Source: Arthrobacter liuii (GTDB lineage: Bacteria > Actinomycetota > Actinomycetes > Actinomycetales > Micrococcaceae). From it: 64,000 nt of DNA. This document shows positions 46,593-55,737 of the stretch, piece after piece. Every line of letters starts with the position of its first letter. Position 1 is the stretch's first letter. A model generated the notes under the pieces. The model made no database searches. It saw nothing but the letters and a program-made list of their open reading frames with translations, and had not been told where the DNA came from. The stretch spans positions 186,001-250,000 of the forward strand of contig NZ_BMFW01000004.1 of NCBI RefSeq assembly GCF_014639275.1. The letters run 5' to 3'. Both the position numbers and the translations under genes were made by a program.

Positions 46593-47840
46593 TTGACGGT
46601 CTTCAGCGAACTTCGCATGCGCCCCGCAGCGGCCACGGCCAGCGGGTGGAATGCCTCCACCACAGCGCGCCTGGTGATTTCGGGGGCCGCCATCTTCATG
46701 CTCCTGGTGGGCGCCAACCTCGCAACGCCGCTTTACCCGCTCCTGCAGGCCAACCTGGGACTGTCAAGCCTGGACGTGACCGCAGCTTTCGCCAGCTACG
46801 TCCTGGCGTTGGTTGGAACGCTGCTCCTGGCCGGGCACTGGTCGGACCATATCGGCCGCCGGGCTGCCCTGCTGCTCGCTGTGCTGACAGGGCTCGCAGG
46901 CAACTGGATCTTTGCGGAAGCTCAAACTTTGGCTGCCCTGTGCGCCGGCCGGGCCTTTCAGGGCATGGCTGTTGCCCTTGCCACGGGGGCCAGTGCGGCT
47001 GCCCTGCGTGAGCTGCTCCCGTCCCGCCCTGAGTGGGCCTCGCGCTTCACCCTGCTGGCGTCTTCCGGCGGAGTGGCGGCGGGCCCTGTGATCGGCGGCC
47101 TGCTGTCGCTGCTTCCCGGTGCCACCACCGCTCCCTATGCAGTGCACTCGTTGCTGCTGGCCGGGTTCCTGGTGCCGCTGTACCTGATCCGCGCACGCCC
47201 CGCCATCATGGTGCCGGCAGCATCCCGGCCGCTGCACGCCCTGGCGCCGCGCCGCCCTTCCGTTTCCCGCCAGGCGAGGGGCGCTTTCTGGCTGGCGTCC
47301 GGCGTCGGCTTCCTGAGCTTTGCCGTGTTCGGCTTCTCCCTGTCACTGGCTCCCGGCTACTTCGCGCAGGTTCTCGGGACTGACTCCCGGCCGCTGATCG
47401 GCGTGCTGGCGGGCCTGCCGCTCGGGGCGTCAGCCCTGAGCCAGCTGGTGACCGTGCGCGGCCGGCAGATAGTGCCCGCTGGCCTGGCCGTCCTGGGGGT
47501 CTCGGTCATGCTGCTGGGAACTGCCGGCGCTTGGCACAGTCCGCTGCTGCTGGTGGGGGCCGCCATTACCGCCGGGTTGGGGCAGGGGCTGGCGTTCCGG
47601 ACCGTCTTCAACGAGGTGGCAGCCAGGGTGGAACCGGCGCGCCACGCCCAAATCATCAGCACCGTCTACGTCATCACGTACCTGGGGAGTGCGGTGCCGG
47701 TCCTGGGACTGGGCTGGGCCAGCGCCGTACTCGGGATGGCAGCAGCCGTGCAGGGCTTCGTCCTGCTGTGCGGCACGGCGGCACTGGGGCTGGCTGTTGC
47801 GACAGTGGTCCACTCGGCAAGGCAGCAAGCCGCGGCCTGA
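46593..47840 (+). CDS. MFS transporter
   Basis: 415 residues with about twelve hydrophobic helices. The loop between helices 2 and 3 has the MFS motif GHWSDHIGRRAALLL. Start TTG 46593 (MTVFSELRM) or ATG 46617; the first helix begins well after both. Substrate unknown. Regulation by the divergent Lrp gene is likely. Confidence 0.87.
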   Translation: MTVFSELRMRPAAATASGWNASTTARLVISGAAIFMLLVGANLATPLYPLLQANLGLSSLDVTAAFASYVLALVGTLLLAGHWSDHIGRRAALLLAVLTGLAGNWIFAEAQTLAALCAGRAFQGMAVALATGASAAALRELLPSRPEWASRFTLLASSGGVAAGPVIGGLLSLLPGATTAPYAVHSLLLAGFLVPLYLIRARPAIMVPAASRPLHALAPRRPSVSRQARGAFWLASGVGFLSFAVFGFSLSLAPGYFAQVLGTDSRPLIGVLAGLPLGASALSQLVTVRGRQIVPAGLAVLGVSVMLLGTAGAWHSPLLLVGAAITAGLGQGLAFRTVFNEVAARVEPARHAQIISTVYVITYLGSAVPVLGLGWASAVLGMAAAVQGFVLLCGTAALGLAVATVVHSARQQAAA

Positions 47841-47868
47841 GGCACGCGGTCCTGGCCGCGCTGGCCGC

Positions 47869-48372
47869 CTAGTCTGGCAGCGGGCCGTGGTTGCCCTGGA
47901 TGTGTTCGAAAACCAGGGTGGTTTCGGTGTGGCCCACCACGGGGTCGGTGGCCAGGTTGTCCAGCACCCAGTCCCGCAGGTCTTCGGTGCTTCCGACGGC
48001 GATGTGCAGCAGGTAGTCCACGGAACCTGACGTGTGGAACGTGGACAGCACGGCGGGCAGGTGCGGCACGCGTGCGGTGAAACGGTCGATCTGGTCCCGG
48101 TCGTGGGCGCGGAGCCGCACGGCCACCAGCGCCTGCACGGACCTGCCGATGGCTGACAGGCTAAGCTTTGCCTCGTAGCCCTGCACGATGCCCCGTTCCG
48201 AGAGCGCGCGGGTGCGCATCAGGGCCGTGGACGGCGCAATCCCCACCATTTCGGCGAGCTGCTTGTTGGATATCCTGGCATCTGCCACCAGGGCGGCCAG
48301 GAGGCGTTCGTCAATGGCATCCAACGGCTCCAGGTGCGCCCCGGGCCTGGTGTTCCTGGGATTCGTACTCAC
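47869..48372 (-). CDS. Lrp/AsnC family transcriptional regulator
   Basis: 167 residues from GTG 48372, which has GGAAGGA 6 nt upstream; an in-frame TTG 15 nt further upstream overlaps that SD and is less likely. HTH: LDAIDERLLAALVADARI to SNKQLAEMVGIAPSTALMR; RAM domain: VLSTFHTSGSVDYLLHIAV. It is convergent with the MFS gene at 46593, 28 nt apart, and upstream of another MFS gene on the same strand. Ligand unknown. Confidence 0.92.
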   Translation of the reverse strand: MSTNPRNTRPGAHLEPLDAIDERLLAALVADARISNKQLAEMVGIAPSTALMRTRALSERGIVQGYEAKLSLSAIGRSVQALVAVRLRAHDRDQIDRFTARVPHLPAVLSTFHTSGSVDYLLHIAVGSTEDLRDWVLDNLATDPVVGHTETTLVFEHIQGNHGPLPD

Positions 48373-48515
48373 TGCGGTTCCTTCCAAGCGGTCCTGGGTT
48401 TCATCCTAGACCGCAGATTCGCCGCCTTCCGCGCAGCAGGCGCACGTCCTGCCGAATATCCAAACCCCGTTGCTGCCCCTGGAAGCCGGTTAATTCGCCG
48501 CTGGGCGTCGGCTTG

Positions 48516-49751
48516 TCAGTGAGTGCGTTCGGTCCGTGGATGGACGACGGCGACAGTTGCGGCAGTCAGGCATGCAAGGCCTATGACGCCTCCCGCCAGT
48601 GCGTCCCAGCCCCAGGCCTGGAAGGCCAGGCCGCCCGCCCAGCCCAACAGGCTGGAGCCCAGGTAGTACGCCAGGTTGTACAGCGACGCTGCCTGGGCGC
48701 GGCCAGTGCTGGCGATGGCGCCGGTCCAGCCGGAGCCGATGCTGTGGGCGGCGAAGAATCCGCCGGTGAACACCACCAGCCCGGTAAGGATCAACACCAG
48801 GGACGGGGTGAGGGTGAGGGCCAGTCCGCCCATGGCCAGCGCGAGTCCTGCCAGCAGGACGTTCCGGCGCCCGTACCTGCTGGTCATGCCTGCGGCCCAG
48901 CGGGAGGAGAACGTGCCGGACAGGTAGGCCAGGAAGATGAGGCTGATCACGGTGGCCGGCAGCCCGAACGGCGCCCCGGACAACCGGAAGCCCAGGTAGT
49001 TGTACACGGCCACGAATCCGCCCATCATCAGGAACGCCTGGGCATACAGGGCCAGCAGCCGGATATTGCGCAGGTGGCCACCGAGCATCCGGATGGCACT
49101 GCGGAGGCCAGCGGCCTGGGCGGGGACAAATCCCTTGGCCCGAGGCACGAGGACAAGGAACGCGACGGCGGCAACTGTCGCGAGCAGGGAAACGGCCAGG
49201 GCTGCCGACCGCCAGCCCCAGAGTTCGCCGACAGGGCCCGCCACGAGCCGACCGGACAGTCCGCCCAGGGTGGTGCCGGCGACATAGCTTCCCGCCGCAA
49301 GCGCGGCGTGGGCCTTGCTGACCTCCTCGTTGAGGTAGGCGATGGCGACGGCGGGAATGCCCCCCAGCGCCATTCCTTCAAGGAGCCGCAGGACCAGCAG
49401 CATGGGGAAGTTGGCGGACAACGGCACCAGCAGTCCCAGGATTGTCGCCGCGGTGATGCCCCACATCATTGCCTTCACCCGGCCAACCCGGTCCGCCAGG
49501 AAGGACCAGGGGATGACGGTGGCAGCAAGGCCTACGGTGGCCAGGGAGATGGTGAGCGCTGCCTCGGCGGCAGTGATTCGCAGGTCGGCTGCCAGCAGGG
49601 GCAGCACCGCCTGGGTGGAGTAGAGCTGGGCGAAGGTTGCCACGCCCGCGCAGGACAGGCCGGCCAGGATCCGCCCGTAGGCCCTGGACCCCTTGGCATG
49701 ACCGTTCCAGAGGATGGAAGCGTCAGTGCCCGCGGTTGCATTCTGTGGCAT
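48516..49751 (-). CDS. MFS transporter (YnfM/CynX-like)
   Basis: 411 residues from ATG 49751 (MPQNATAGTD). The open frame runs on for another 270 codons upstream but that is antisense of the LysR gene. LYSTQAVLPLLAADLRITAA near the first helix, FLADRVGRVKAMMWG (MFS signature between helices 2 and 3) and twelve hydrophobic helices are present. The LysR gene is divergent and 108 bp away, so it is the likely regulator, as in CynR/CynX and YnfL/YnfM pairs. Confidence 0.87.
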   Translation of the reverse strand: MPQNATAGTDASILWNGHAKGSRAYGRILAGLSCAGVATFAQLYSTQAVLPLLAADLRITAAEAALTISLATVGLAATVIPWSFLADRVGRVKAMMWGITAATILGLLVPLSANFPMLLVLRLLEGMALGGIPAVAIAYLNEEVSKAHAALAAGSYVAGTTLGGLSGRLVAGPVGELWGWRSAALAVSLLATVAAVAFLVLVPRAKGFVPAQAAGLRSAIRMLGGHLRNIRLLALYAQAFLMMGGFVAVYNYLGFRLSGAPFGLPATVISLIFLAYLSGTFSSRWAAGMTSRYGRRNVLLAGLALAMGGLALTLTPSLVLILTGLVVFTGGFFAAHSIGSGWTGAIASTGRAQAASLYNLAYYLGSSLLGWAGGLAFQAWGWDALAGGVIGLACLTAATVAVVHPRTERTH

Positions 49752-49859
49752 CCAGCCAGCGTAGTCCTCCCGCAATGGATGCCTCCAATGCATACTTGAT
49801 GCCAAACTGATAGCAGAAATGGATTGCTCCTGCTCGGGGAAGAAAAGGGGAAGGCGGCA

Positions 49860-50834
49860 ATGGAAGCGGACCGGAAACAACTGGCCCAGCTGCTGCCGCT
49901 CCTGCCTGTCCTCGCCGAACTGGGCCGCACCGAGCACGTGACGGAGACGGCGGAACTCCTGGGAGTACTCCAGTCGACGGTGAGCAGGGCACTGGCCCGT
50001 GCCAGCGCCGCCGTCGGCACCGAACTCCTGGTACGGGACGGCCGCGGGGTCCGCCTGACGCCTGCCGCACGCACGCTGCTTCCCTACATCGAACAGGCGC
50101 TCGCCGAGGTCCAGGCAGGTCTGGACCTGGTTCGGAATGAGTCCCAGGTGGTCAGGGGTACCGTGGCCGTGTCCTTCCAGCACACCTTCGGCGAGGCCAC
50201 CCTTCCCCTGCTGATCAGTGCCTTCCGTGCCCGGCATCCCGGCACCGGCTTCCGGCTCAGCCAGGGTGGCCGGGACGCCTGCCTTGAGGAGCTGTCTGCG
50301 GGCGAAGCCGACCTGGCACTCACCGCTCCCGTGGCCCCATCCGGCAAGAACCTCGATTCGGCGCCGCTGTACCGGGAACCGCTCCGCCTGGTGGTGCATC
50401 ACGCCCATCCGCTCGCGCGGCTGCGGATGGTCCGGCTTGCCGACATCCGGACGGAGCCTTTCGTTGTGCTGGGGCCCGGTTACGGTCTGCGTTCCCTGAC
50501 TGACGCGATCTTCCGGGAGGCCGGGTACCGCCCGAGGATCGCCTTCGAAAGCCAGGATTCCCATACCGTCAGGGGGCTGGTCTCCGCGGGACTCGGGGTC
50601 AGTATCCTGCCGCCGGGCGGCGACGCCCCCGGCCGGAACCCGCGTCCTGAAACGGGAGACCTGGGGTGGGTGGAAGTTCCTCTTGACTCACCGCTCGCCT
50701 TCCGGGAAGTCGGCGTGAGCTGGCGCCGCCGGAAACCGGGGAGCGAACCGGTCCCCGCCCGGCTTTTCCGGGAGCTGGTGGTGGCGCAGGGGCCCGGGTT
50801 GCTGTCCGGACTGGTCACCAGGGCAGCGGGCTAA
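49860..50834 (+). CDS. LysR family transcriptional regulator
   Basis: 324 residues from ATG 49860 with GGGGAAGG upstream. HTH: HVTETAELLGVLQSTVSRALA, wing: LLVRDGRGVRLTPAARTLLPY. The substrate domain has RGTVAVSFQHTFGEATLP and GLVSAGLGVSILPP. It is divergent from the MFS gene at 48516-49751. The intergenic 108 bp includes an AT-richer stretch around 49790-49815 (GCATACTTGATGCC) that could hold the operator; no clear T-N11-A box was fixed. Confidence 0.92.
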   Translation: MEADRKQLAQLLPLLPVLAELGRTEHVTETAELLGVLQSTVSRALARASAAVGTELLVRDGRGVRLTPAARTLLPYIEQALAEVQAGLDLVRNESQVVRGTVAVSFQHTFGEATLPLLISAFRARHPGTGFRLSQGGRDACLEELSAGEADLALTAPVAPSGKNLDSAPLYREPLRLVVHHAHPLARLRMVRLADIRTEPFVVLGPGYGLRSLTDAIFREAGYRPRIAFESQDSHTVRGLVSAGLGVSILPPGGDAPGRNPRPETGDLGWVEVPLDSPLAFREVGVSWRRRKPGSEPVPARLFRELVVAQGPGLLSGLVTRAAG

Positions 50835-50902
50835 GCCTGGAAGGCCAGCCGACGGAGCGTGGTTGTGGTGGGTGCGTCCGCGGCTGGCCATCGGACATCA
50901 CC

Positions 50903-50908
50903 TACCCT
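50903..50908 (+). promoter_or_regulatory. Candidate leaderless -10 box (TACCCT) for sugar kinase
   Basis: TACCCT is 6 nt before the GTG at 50915, without a Shine-Dalgarno sequence. Confidence 0.5.
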
Positions 50909-50914
50909 TGTGAC

Positions 50915-51865
50915 GTGACAAACACACAGAATTCCGCGGCTGGCCCAGTTGACCACCCGGCAGGTGCCCCGGGCAGTCCGTCGCGTGGCATCACGATCGG
51001 GCTGGACATCGGTGGCACCAAGACCCGCGGCGTCCGGTTCGAGGACGGCCTGCCGGTGGCCGACGAATCGGCCGGCAGCGCCAACGTGCAGAACGTGAGC
51101 CGTGAACAGGCTGCCCGCAACCTGGCGGAGCTTTTCGCCAAAATCGGGGCCGCCCCGGTGGACAGGGTTTATGCGGGGTCGGGCGGCATCGATACCGAGG
51201 AGGACGCCGCCGCCCTCGCTGCGCTGATCCAGCCGCTTGCTCCCGCAGCCCGGGTCACCGTGGTCCACGACTCCCGCCTGCTGCTGGCCGCAGGCCGTGC
51301 CAGCACGGGGGTGGCGGTCATCGCGGGGACAGGATCGGCCGCCTGGGGCCGCAATGCCGACGGCGGCGAGGCCAGGGCCGGCGGCTGGGGCTACCTGCTG
51401 GGGGACGAAGGCAGCGGTTACTGGCTGGGCAGGGAAGCAGTCCGGCACAGCCTCCGCAGGATGAACCAGGGCCTGCCCGTCGACCCGCTCACCGCAGCCC
51501 TCCTGGCGTCCTGCGGCGTAGACCACCCCAACAAACTGATCGCCTTGTTCCACTCCCCGGACACGGGCCGGCGCTTCTGGGCCCAGCAGGCCCGGCTTGT
51601 TGTCGAAGCGGCGGCAGCAGGGCATGCCGCAAGCCAGGAACTGCTCAAGCAAGCTGGCAAGGACCTCGCAGCCCTGGCGGTGCAGGTGCTGCAGCAGTTG
51701 GGCATCCAGGGCCCGGCGATCCTGGGCAGCGGGCTGGGCATGAACGTTGTTCCCATCCAGGAGGCCTTCCGTCGGTCCCTCTCGGAGGCCGGTGTAACCG
51801 ATGTCAGGATCCTGGACCAGGACCCCGTCTTCGGCATTCCGCAACTGGTGGCAGAACCGGCCTGA
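50915..51865 (+). CDS. BadF/BadG/BcrA/BcrD-type kinase (N-acetylglucosamine kinase-like)
   Basis: 316 residues of the ASKHA fold. Phosphate-1 motif TIGLDIGGTKTRGVRF, phosphate-2 VAVIAGTGSAAWG, and GWGYLLGDEGSGYWLGREAV, which is the hallmark of eukaryote-like GlcNAc kinases in bacteria, with the adenosine motif ILGSGLGMNVVP. It probably phosphorylates an amino sugar with ATP. No sugar transporter is adjacent. GTG start. Confidence 0.85.
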   Translation: MTNTQNSAAGPVDHPAGAPGSPSRGITIGLDIGGTKTRGVRFEDGLPVADESAGSANVQNVSREQAARNLAELFAKIGAAPVDRVYAGSGGIDTEEDAAALAALIQPLAPAARVTVVHDSRLLLAAGRASTGVAVIAGTGSAAWGRNADGGEARAGGWGYLLGDEGSGYWLGREAVRHSLRRMNQGLPVDPLTAALLASCGVDHPNKLIALFHSPDTGRRFWAQQARLVVEAAAAGHAASQELLKQAGKDLAALAVQVLQQLGIQGPAILGSGLGMNVVPIQEAFRRSLSEAGVTDVRILDQDPVFGIPQLVAEPA

Positions 51866-51912
51866 GGACCCTCGTCCCGCGCGGACCAAGGCGGCGCCGG
51901 AGCGGCGTGCCC

Positions 51913-52932
51913 CTATCCCACCGAACGTTTGCGGGGCGTGAGCCGGACGCCGGGAAGCGGGGGAGCCGGAATGCGGCCGGCCTCCGCACCGTCGTCCGGA
52001 CCGTGCCCGGGCACCAGGCCGTAGCGGGCAGCAGCCGATTCGGCATCCGGCAACCCGGCCTGCGCTTCCCAGTCGTCCCTGGCCTGCTCCACTTCGTCAT
52101 GGGTGCGGCCCACAAAGTTCCACCACATCAGCAGTTCCTCACCGAACGGCTCGCCGCCAATCAGCAGGAACCGGGTGCCGGGGAGCGCCTCCATCCGGAG
52201 TTCGCTGCGGCCGGTGCCCAGGTAGCCCAGCGGCCCTGCCGGCAGGCCCTGCCCGTCCACCGCCAGGCCGCCGTCGAGCACCAAGATGCCGTGCTCAAAG
52301 CCGGGGTCCAAAGGCAGGACCGCGTCTCCTTCGCAGGAAACGTCCGCACCGACGATCGGGGTAAACATGGTTGCGGGGGACGCCACCCCTGCAAGCTCTC
52401 CCACCATGACGGTGGCGGTGAAGCCCGGGCCGCTGGCGCGGGGAAGCTCCCGGTGCTGTTCAAATGCCGGGATCCGGTGCCGTTCCCCGTCAGGAAGGGC
52501 CACCCAGAGCTGCAGGCCCCGCTGCAGCGGCAGCTCCCCGCCGTCGGCAGGAAGCACTGCGAACTCTGAATGCGAAACCCCGTGACCCGCTGTCATGATG
52601 TTCAGTTCTCCCGGACGCACCACCACATCGCTGCCCACGCTGTCCCGGTGGCGGATGTGCCCCGCCAGCGGCCAGGTTACGGTCTGCAACCCGATGTGTG
52701 GATGGGGAAGGACGGACATCGCCGTCCGGTCCGGGCCAAAGCTGTCCAGGAAGCACCAGGCCCCGATCGTGGGGAGACCGCGCTGGGGCAAGGTGCGCTT
52801 GACGTTCATGGCGCGGACCCCGCCCAGCGGCACCTCACGTTCAGGCCACAACTGGAGGCAGGGGCCCGATGTCCCTCCGGCAGGGGCGGGCGGACAGACT
52901 TCCTGCTGGGGTGAAACTTCCAAGTTGGTCAC
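51913..52932 (-). CDS. Pirin family protein
   Basis: Bicupin of 339 residues. The N-terminal cupin has the metal ligands in PHPHIGLQTVTWPL and GHGVSHSEF. The second cupin around EALPGTRFLLIGGEPFGE is followed by MWWNFVGRTHDEVEQARDDW, the pirin C-terminal signature. Some bacterial pirins have quercetinase activity; here no substrate can be assigned. GTG start at 52932 with TAAAGT 6 nt upstream on the minus strand. Confidence 0.93.
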   Translation of the reverse strand: MTNLEVSPQQEVCPPAPAGGTSGPCLQLWPEREVPLGGVRAMNVKRTLPQRGLPTIGAWCFLDSFGPDRTAMSVLPHPHIGLQTVTWPLAGHIRHRDSVGSDVVVRPGELNIMTAGHGVSHSEFAVLPADGGELPLQRGLQLWVALPDGERHRIPAFEQHRELPRASGPGFTATVMVGELAGVASPATMFTPIVGADVSCEGDAVLPLDPGFEHGILVLDGGLAVDGQGLPAGPLGYLGTGRSELRMEALPGTRFLLIGGEPFGEELLMWWNFVGRTHDEVEQARDDWEAQAGLPDAESAAARYGLVPGHGPDDGAEAGRIPAPPLPGVRLTPRKRSVG

Positions 52933-52938
52933 GCCTCA

Positions 52939-52944
52939 ACTTTA
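52939..52944 (-). promoter_or_regulatory. Candidate leaderless -10 box (TAAAGT) for pirin
   Basis: On the minus strand TAAAGT is followed by 6 nt and the GTG at 52932. Confidence 0.5.
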
Positions 52945-53090
52945 AGCCTGCCCGGGGCAGGCCGGACAGGAACCGTTGAGGAGCCGGCTCCGGGGAAACC
53001 CATCCGGGCCGGTCGGGGTCCCGAATGGTCACAGTAGGGATTCCTTTGCGGGGATTAGGGCCTCATCTGCTGAAGCCGGCCCCCGTTTGG

Positions 53091-53116
53091 GTTACCGTAA
53101 CTATCAGCGTGCTGAT
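53091..53116 (+). promoter_or_regulatory. Two dyads upstream of the opuC-type operon
   Basis: GTTAC-C-GTAAC (53091-53101) and ATCAGC-GT-GCTGAT (53103-53116) are adjacent perfect palindromes. Either could bind an osmotic or choline-responsive repressor. TAACTAT between them resembles a -10 box. Confidence 0.45.
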
Positions 53117-53171
53117 GGCAATGTCGCGGTGCTGAGAACAGCCCGTCCAAGAGAACAGGTAAGTCCGCACC

Positions 53172-54272
53172 ATGGACCAGGCGATGATCGAGTTCCAGAG
53201 CGTTACCAAGCAGTACCCGGGTGGCCAGCCCGCCGTGGACGGATTGTCCATGTCCATCGCAAAGGGCTCTGTCACCGTTTTCGTGGGCCCTTCAGGCTGT
53301 GGCAAGACAACCTCGCTCAGGATGATCAACCGCATGGTGGAACCCACGTCCGGGACCATCACCGTGGACGGCAGGGATGTCACGTCGGTACCCGCGGCGG
53401 AACTGCGCCGATCCATGGGCTACGTGATGCAATCGGCCGGGCTGCTGCCGCACCGCTCAGTCCTGGACAACATTGCCACAGTGCCTCGGCTGAACGGGGT
53501 TTCGAAGCGGGACGCCCGGAAGCGCGCAGAGGAGCTTCTGGACGTCGTGGGCCTGGCACACTCCCTGGGCGGGCGCTACCCGTCACAGCTATCCGGCGGC
53601 CAGCAGCAGCGCGTGGGCGTGGCGCGCGCCCTCGCAGCAGACCCGCCGGTACTCCTCATGGACGAGCCCTTCAGCGCCGTGGACCCTGTTGTCCGCGATG
53701 AACTCCAGCAGGAGCTGCTGCGCCTCCAGAAGGACCTGGCCAAAACCATTGTCTTCGTCACCCACGATATCGATGAAGCCACCATCCTTGGAGACAAGGT
53801 GGCTGTCTTTGCCACCGGTGGCAAGCTGGCCCAGTACGCCGCACCGGAGGAAATCCTCCGGGCACCGGCAAACAACTTCGTGGCGTCCTTCGTGGGGCGG
53901 GACCGCGGCTTCCGCCACCTGGGTTTTACTTCCTCCGACGGCGTGGCAATCCATCCGGTGCCTACGATTATCCGCTCTTCCGGACGCTACGAGTCAGACT
54001 CGAGCGCAGCCGGGGGCTGGCAGCTGGTGGTGGACGCGGACAAGCGTCCGCTGGGTTGGTCGGCGCCCGGGACTGAAACTCAACTCATTCCGGGCGGGTC
54101 GCTGTTCCGTCCGGGGGAGAGCCTCCGGCGCGCCCTGGACGCTGCCCTGTCCTCGCCGTCGGGCCTTGGCGTCGCCCTGGATGCCGAAGGCAGGGTCCTG
54201 GGCGTGGTCCGGGGCGGGGAAGTCCTGGCTCTGATCGAAGAAGCGCGCCAAGTGCGGCAGGCTGCCCTCTGA
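53172..54272 (+). CDS. Compatible-solute ABC transporter, ATP-binding subunit
   Basis: 366 residues of the ProV/OpuCA type. Walker A GPSGCGKTTS (about residue 40), Q-loop VMQSAGLLPH, signature QLSGGQQQRVGVARAL, Walker B LLMDEPFSAVDP, switch His FVTHDIDEA. A C-terminal 100-residue region with LFRPGESLRRALDAAL resembles CBS-type sensors that make OpuA/OpuC respond to ionic strength. First of four overlapping genes. Confidence 0.93.
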   Translation: MDQAMIEFQSVTKQYPGGQPAVDGLSMSIAKGSVTVFVGPSGCGKTTSLRMINRMVEPTSGTITVDGRDVTSVPAAELRRSMGYVMQSAGLLPHRSVLDNIATVPRLNGVSKRDARKRAEELLDVVGLAHSLGGRYPSQLSGGQQQRVGVARALAADPPVLLMDEPFSAVDPVVRDELQQELLRLQKDLAKTIVFVTHDIDEATILGDKVAVFATGGKLAQYAAPEEILRAPANNFVASFVGRDRGFRHLGFTSSDGVAIHPVPTIIRSSGRYESDSSAAGGWQLVVDADKRPLGWSAPGTETQLIPGGSLFRPGESLRRALDAALSSPSGLGVALDAEGRVLGVVRGGEVLALIEEARQVRQAAL

Positions 54273-54994
54273 TGGAATGGTTCCTGGCGAACACCGGCAT
54301 GATCCTGGAGCGCGGCGGCCAGCACTTGGTACTGGCGCTGGTTCCCATGGTCCTGGGGCTGCTGATTTCCATCCCGCTGGCGCAGTTGGCGCGGCAGAGC
54401 AGGGCCCTCCGCTCCGTGGTACTGACGGCCTCCTCCCTCCTCTACACCATCCCGTCTCTGGCGCTGTTCATCATCCTGCCCACCATCCTGGGAACCCGGA
54501 TCCTGGACCCCCTGAACGTGGTGGTGGCACTGACCATCTATGCCGTGGCACTGCTGGTCCGCGCCGCCCTGGATGCCTTCGACTCCGTGGACGCCGATGT
54601 CAGCCAGGCCGCGCAGGCCATGGGTTTCAAGCCGGTGGCCCGGTTCCTGCAGGTTGACCTGCCGCTCTCCCTTCCGGTCATGTTCGCCGGGCTGCGTGTG
54701 GTGTCCGTCAGCAACATCTCGCTGGTCAGCGTGGCGGCCCTGTTGGGCGTCGGCAACCTGGGCATGCTTTTCACGGACGGCCTCCAGCGCGACTTCGTCA
54801 CCGAGGTGGTGGTAGGGATCGTCGCCATCCTGGTCCTGGCCCTGCTGATGGATTCCGTCCTCGTCCTCCTGGAACGCATCCTTACCCCATGGGAGCGCAC
54901 TGGCCCGCGGCGGGGCCGCGGGTCGGAGGACGACCATATGGAGCCGGCAGGCGCGGCAAGCCGGGCCACGTCGACGGCGGGTGAAGCAGCATGA
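54272..54994 (+). CDS. Compatible-solute ABC transporter, permease 1
   Basis: 240 residues, about six helices, of the OpuCB/ProW type. The coupling-helix EAA-like region reads DADVSQAAQAMGFKPVARFLQ. Leu/Val-rich helix SLLYTIPSLALFIILPTI near residue 55. The ATG shares its A with the stop of the ATPase gene. A 20-residue hydrophilic tail ends the protein. Confidence 0.9.
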   Translation: MEWFLANTGMILERGGQHLVLALVPMVLGLLISIPLAQLARQSRALRSVVLTASSLLYTIPSLALFIILPTILGTRILDPLNVVVALTIYAVALLVRAALDAFDSVDADVSQAAQAMGFKPVARFLQVDLPLSLPVMFAGLRVVSVSNISLVSVAALLGVGNLGMLFTDGLQRDFVTEVVVGIVAILVLALLMDSVLVLLERILTPWERTGPRRGRGSEDDHMEPAGAASRATSTAGEAA

Positions 54995-55737
54995 GCAGCG
55001 TCTTCTCCGCTACCTTCGCATGGCTTGCCGACCCGCTGCACTGGTCCGGAAGCATGGGCATCCCCACGCGGCTGGCCGAGCATCTGCAGTACACGGGACT
55101 GGTCATGCTCATCGCCACGGCCATCGCCGTTCCCGTCGGGCTGTTCGTTGGCCACACGGGAAGGGGCAGGGTGGCTGTCGTTGCACTTGCCGGCGCCCTG
55201 CGCGCCCTGCCCACCCTTGGCTTGCTGATCCTGTTCGTGCTGCTGGCCGGAATCGGGTTGATGCCGCCGGTCTGGGCGCTGGTGATCCTCACGGTGCCCC
55301 CGCTCCTTGCCGGGACATACGCCGGCATCTCCAGCGTCGACCGGAACGTGGTGGACGCCGCCCGGGCCGTGGGCATGACCGAACTGCAGGTCCTGTTCCG
55401 GGCCGAACTGCCGAATGCACTCACTGTCATGTTCGGCGGGTTCCGGACAGGTGTGCTGCAGGTGATCGCCACCGTGTCCGTGGTTGCCTACATCAACCTC
55501 GGCGGCCTGGGCCGCTATCTCTTCGACGGCCTTGTCCTCAGCGACTTCCCCCAGATGCTGGGAGGTTCCCTCCTCATTGCAGCGCTGGCGATCGCCGTCG
55601 ACCTTGTCCTGTCCCTGTTCCAGAGGCTGTTCCTGGCACCAGGGGCCTCGAAGCTGTCCGACCGCAGCCAGGAGGCTGCGGTTGATCTCACAGACCCCGT
55701 TGTTGCGGAGACTGTTGTACAAGGAGGTAAGTCATGA
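54991..55737 (+). CDS. Compatible-solute ABC transporter, permease 2
   Basis: 248 residues, six helices, paralogous to the preceding permease. EAA region: DRNVVDAARAVGMTELQVLF. ALRALPTLGLLILFVLL lies in the second helix. A heteromeric permease pair is characteristic of OpuC-type systems. ATGA overlap with the first permease and with the substrate-binding gene. Confidence 0.9.
   Translation: MSSVFSATFAWLADPLHWSGSMGIPTRLAEHLQYTGLVMLIATAIAVPVGLFVGHTGRGRVAVVALAGALRALPTLGLLILFVLLAGIGLMPPVWALVILTVPPLLAGTYAGISSVDRNVVDAARAVGMTELQVLFRAELPNALTVMFGGFRTGVLQVIATVSVVAYINLGGLGRYLFDGLVLSDFPQMLGGSLLIAALAIAVDLVLSLFQRLFLAPGASKLSDRSQEAAVDLTDPVVAETVVQGGKS

Noticed and set aside
48168..49799. A 543-residue plus-strand ORF opposite the MFS gene
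   Set aside because: Composition-driven shadow: its residues are Gly/Gln/Arg-rich without motifs, while the minus-strand frame has twelve helices and an MFS signature.
48516..50564. A 682-residue minus-strand ORF extending the MFS gene
   Set aside because: The first 270 codons are antisense to the LysR gene, which has clear HTH and effector motifs; the MFS start is ATG 49751.
50831..51889. A 352-residue minus-strand ORF
   Set aside because: Antisense to the BadF-type kinase, which has clear ASKHA motifs.
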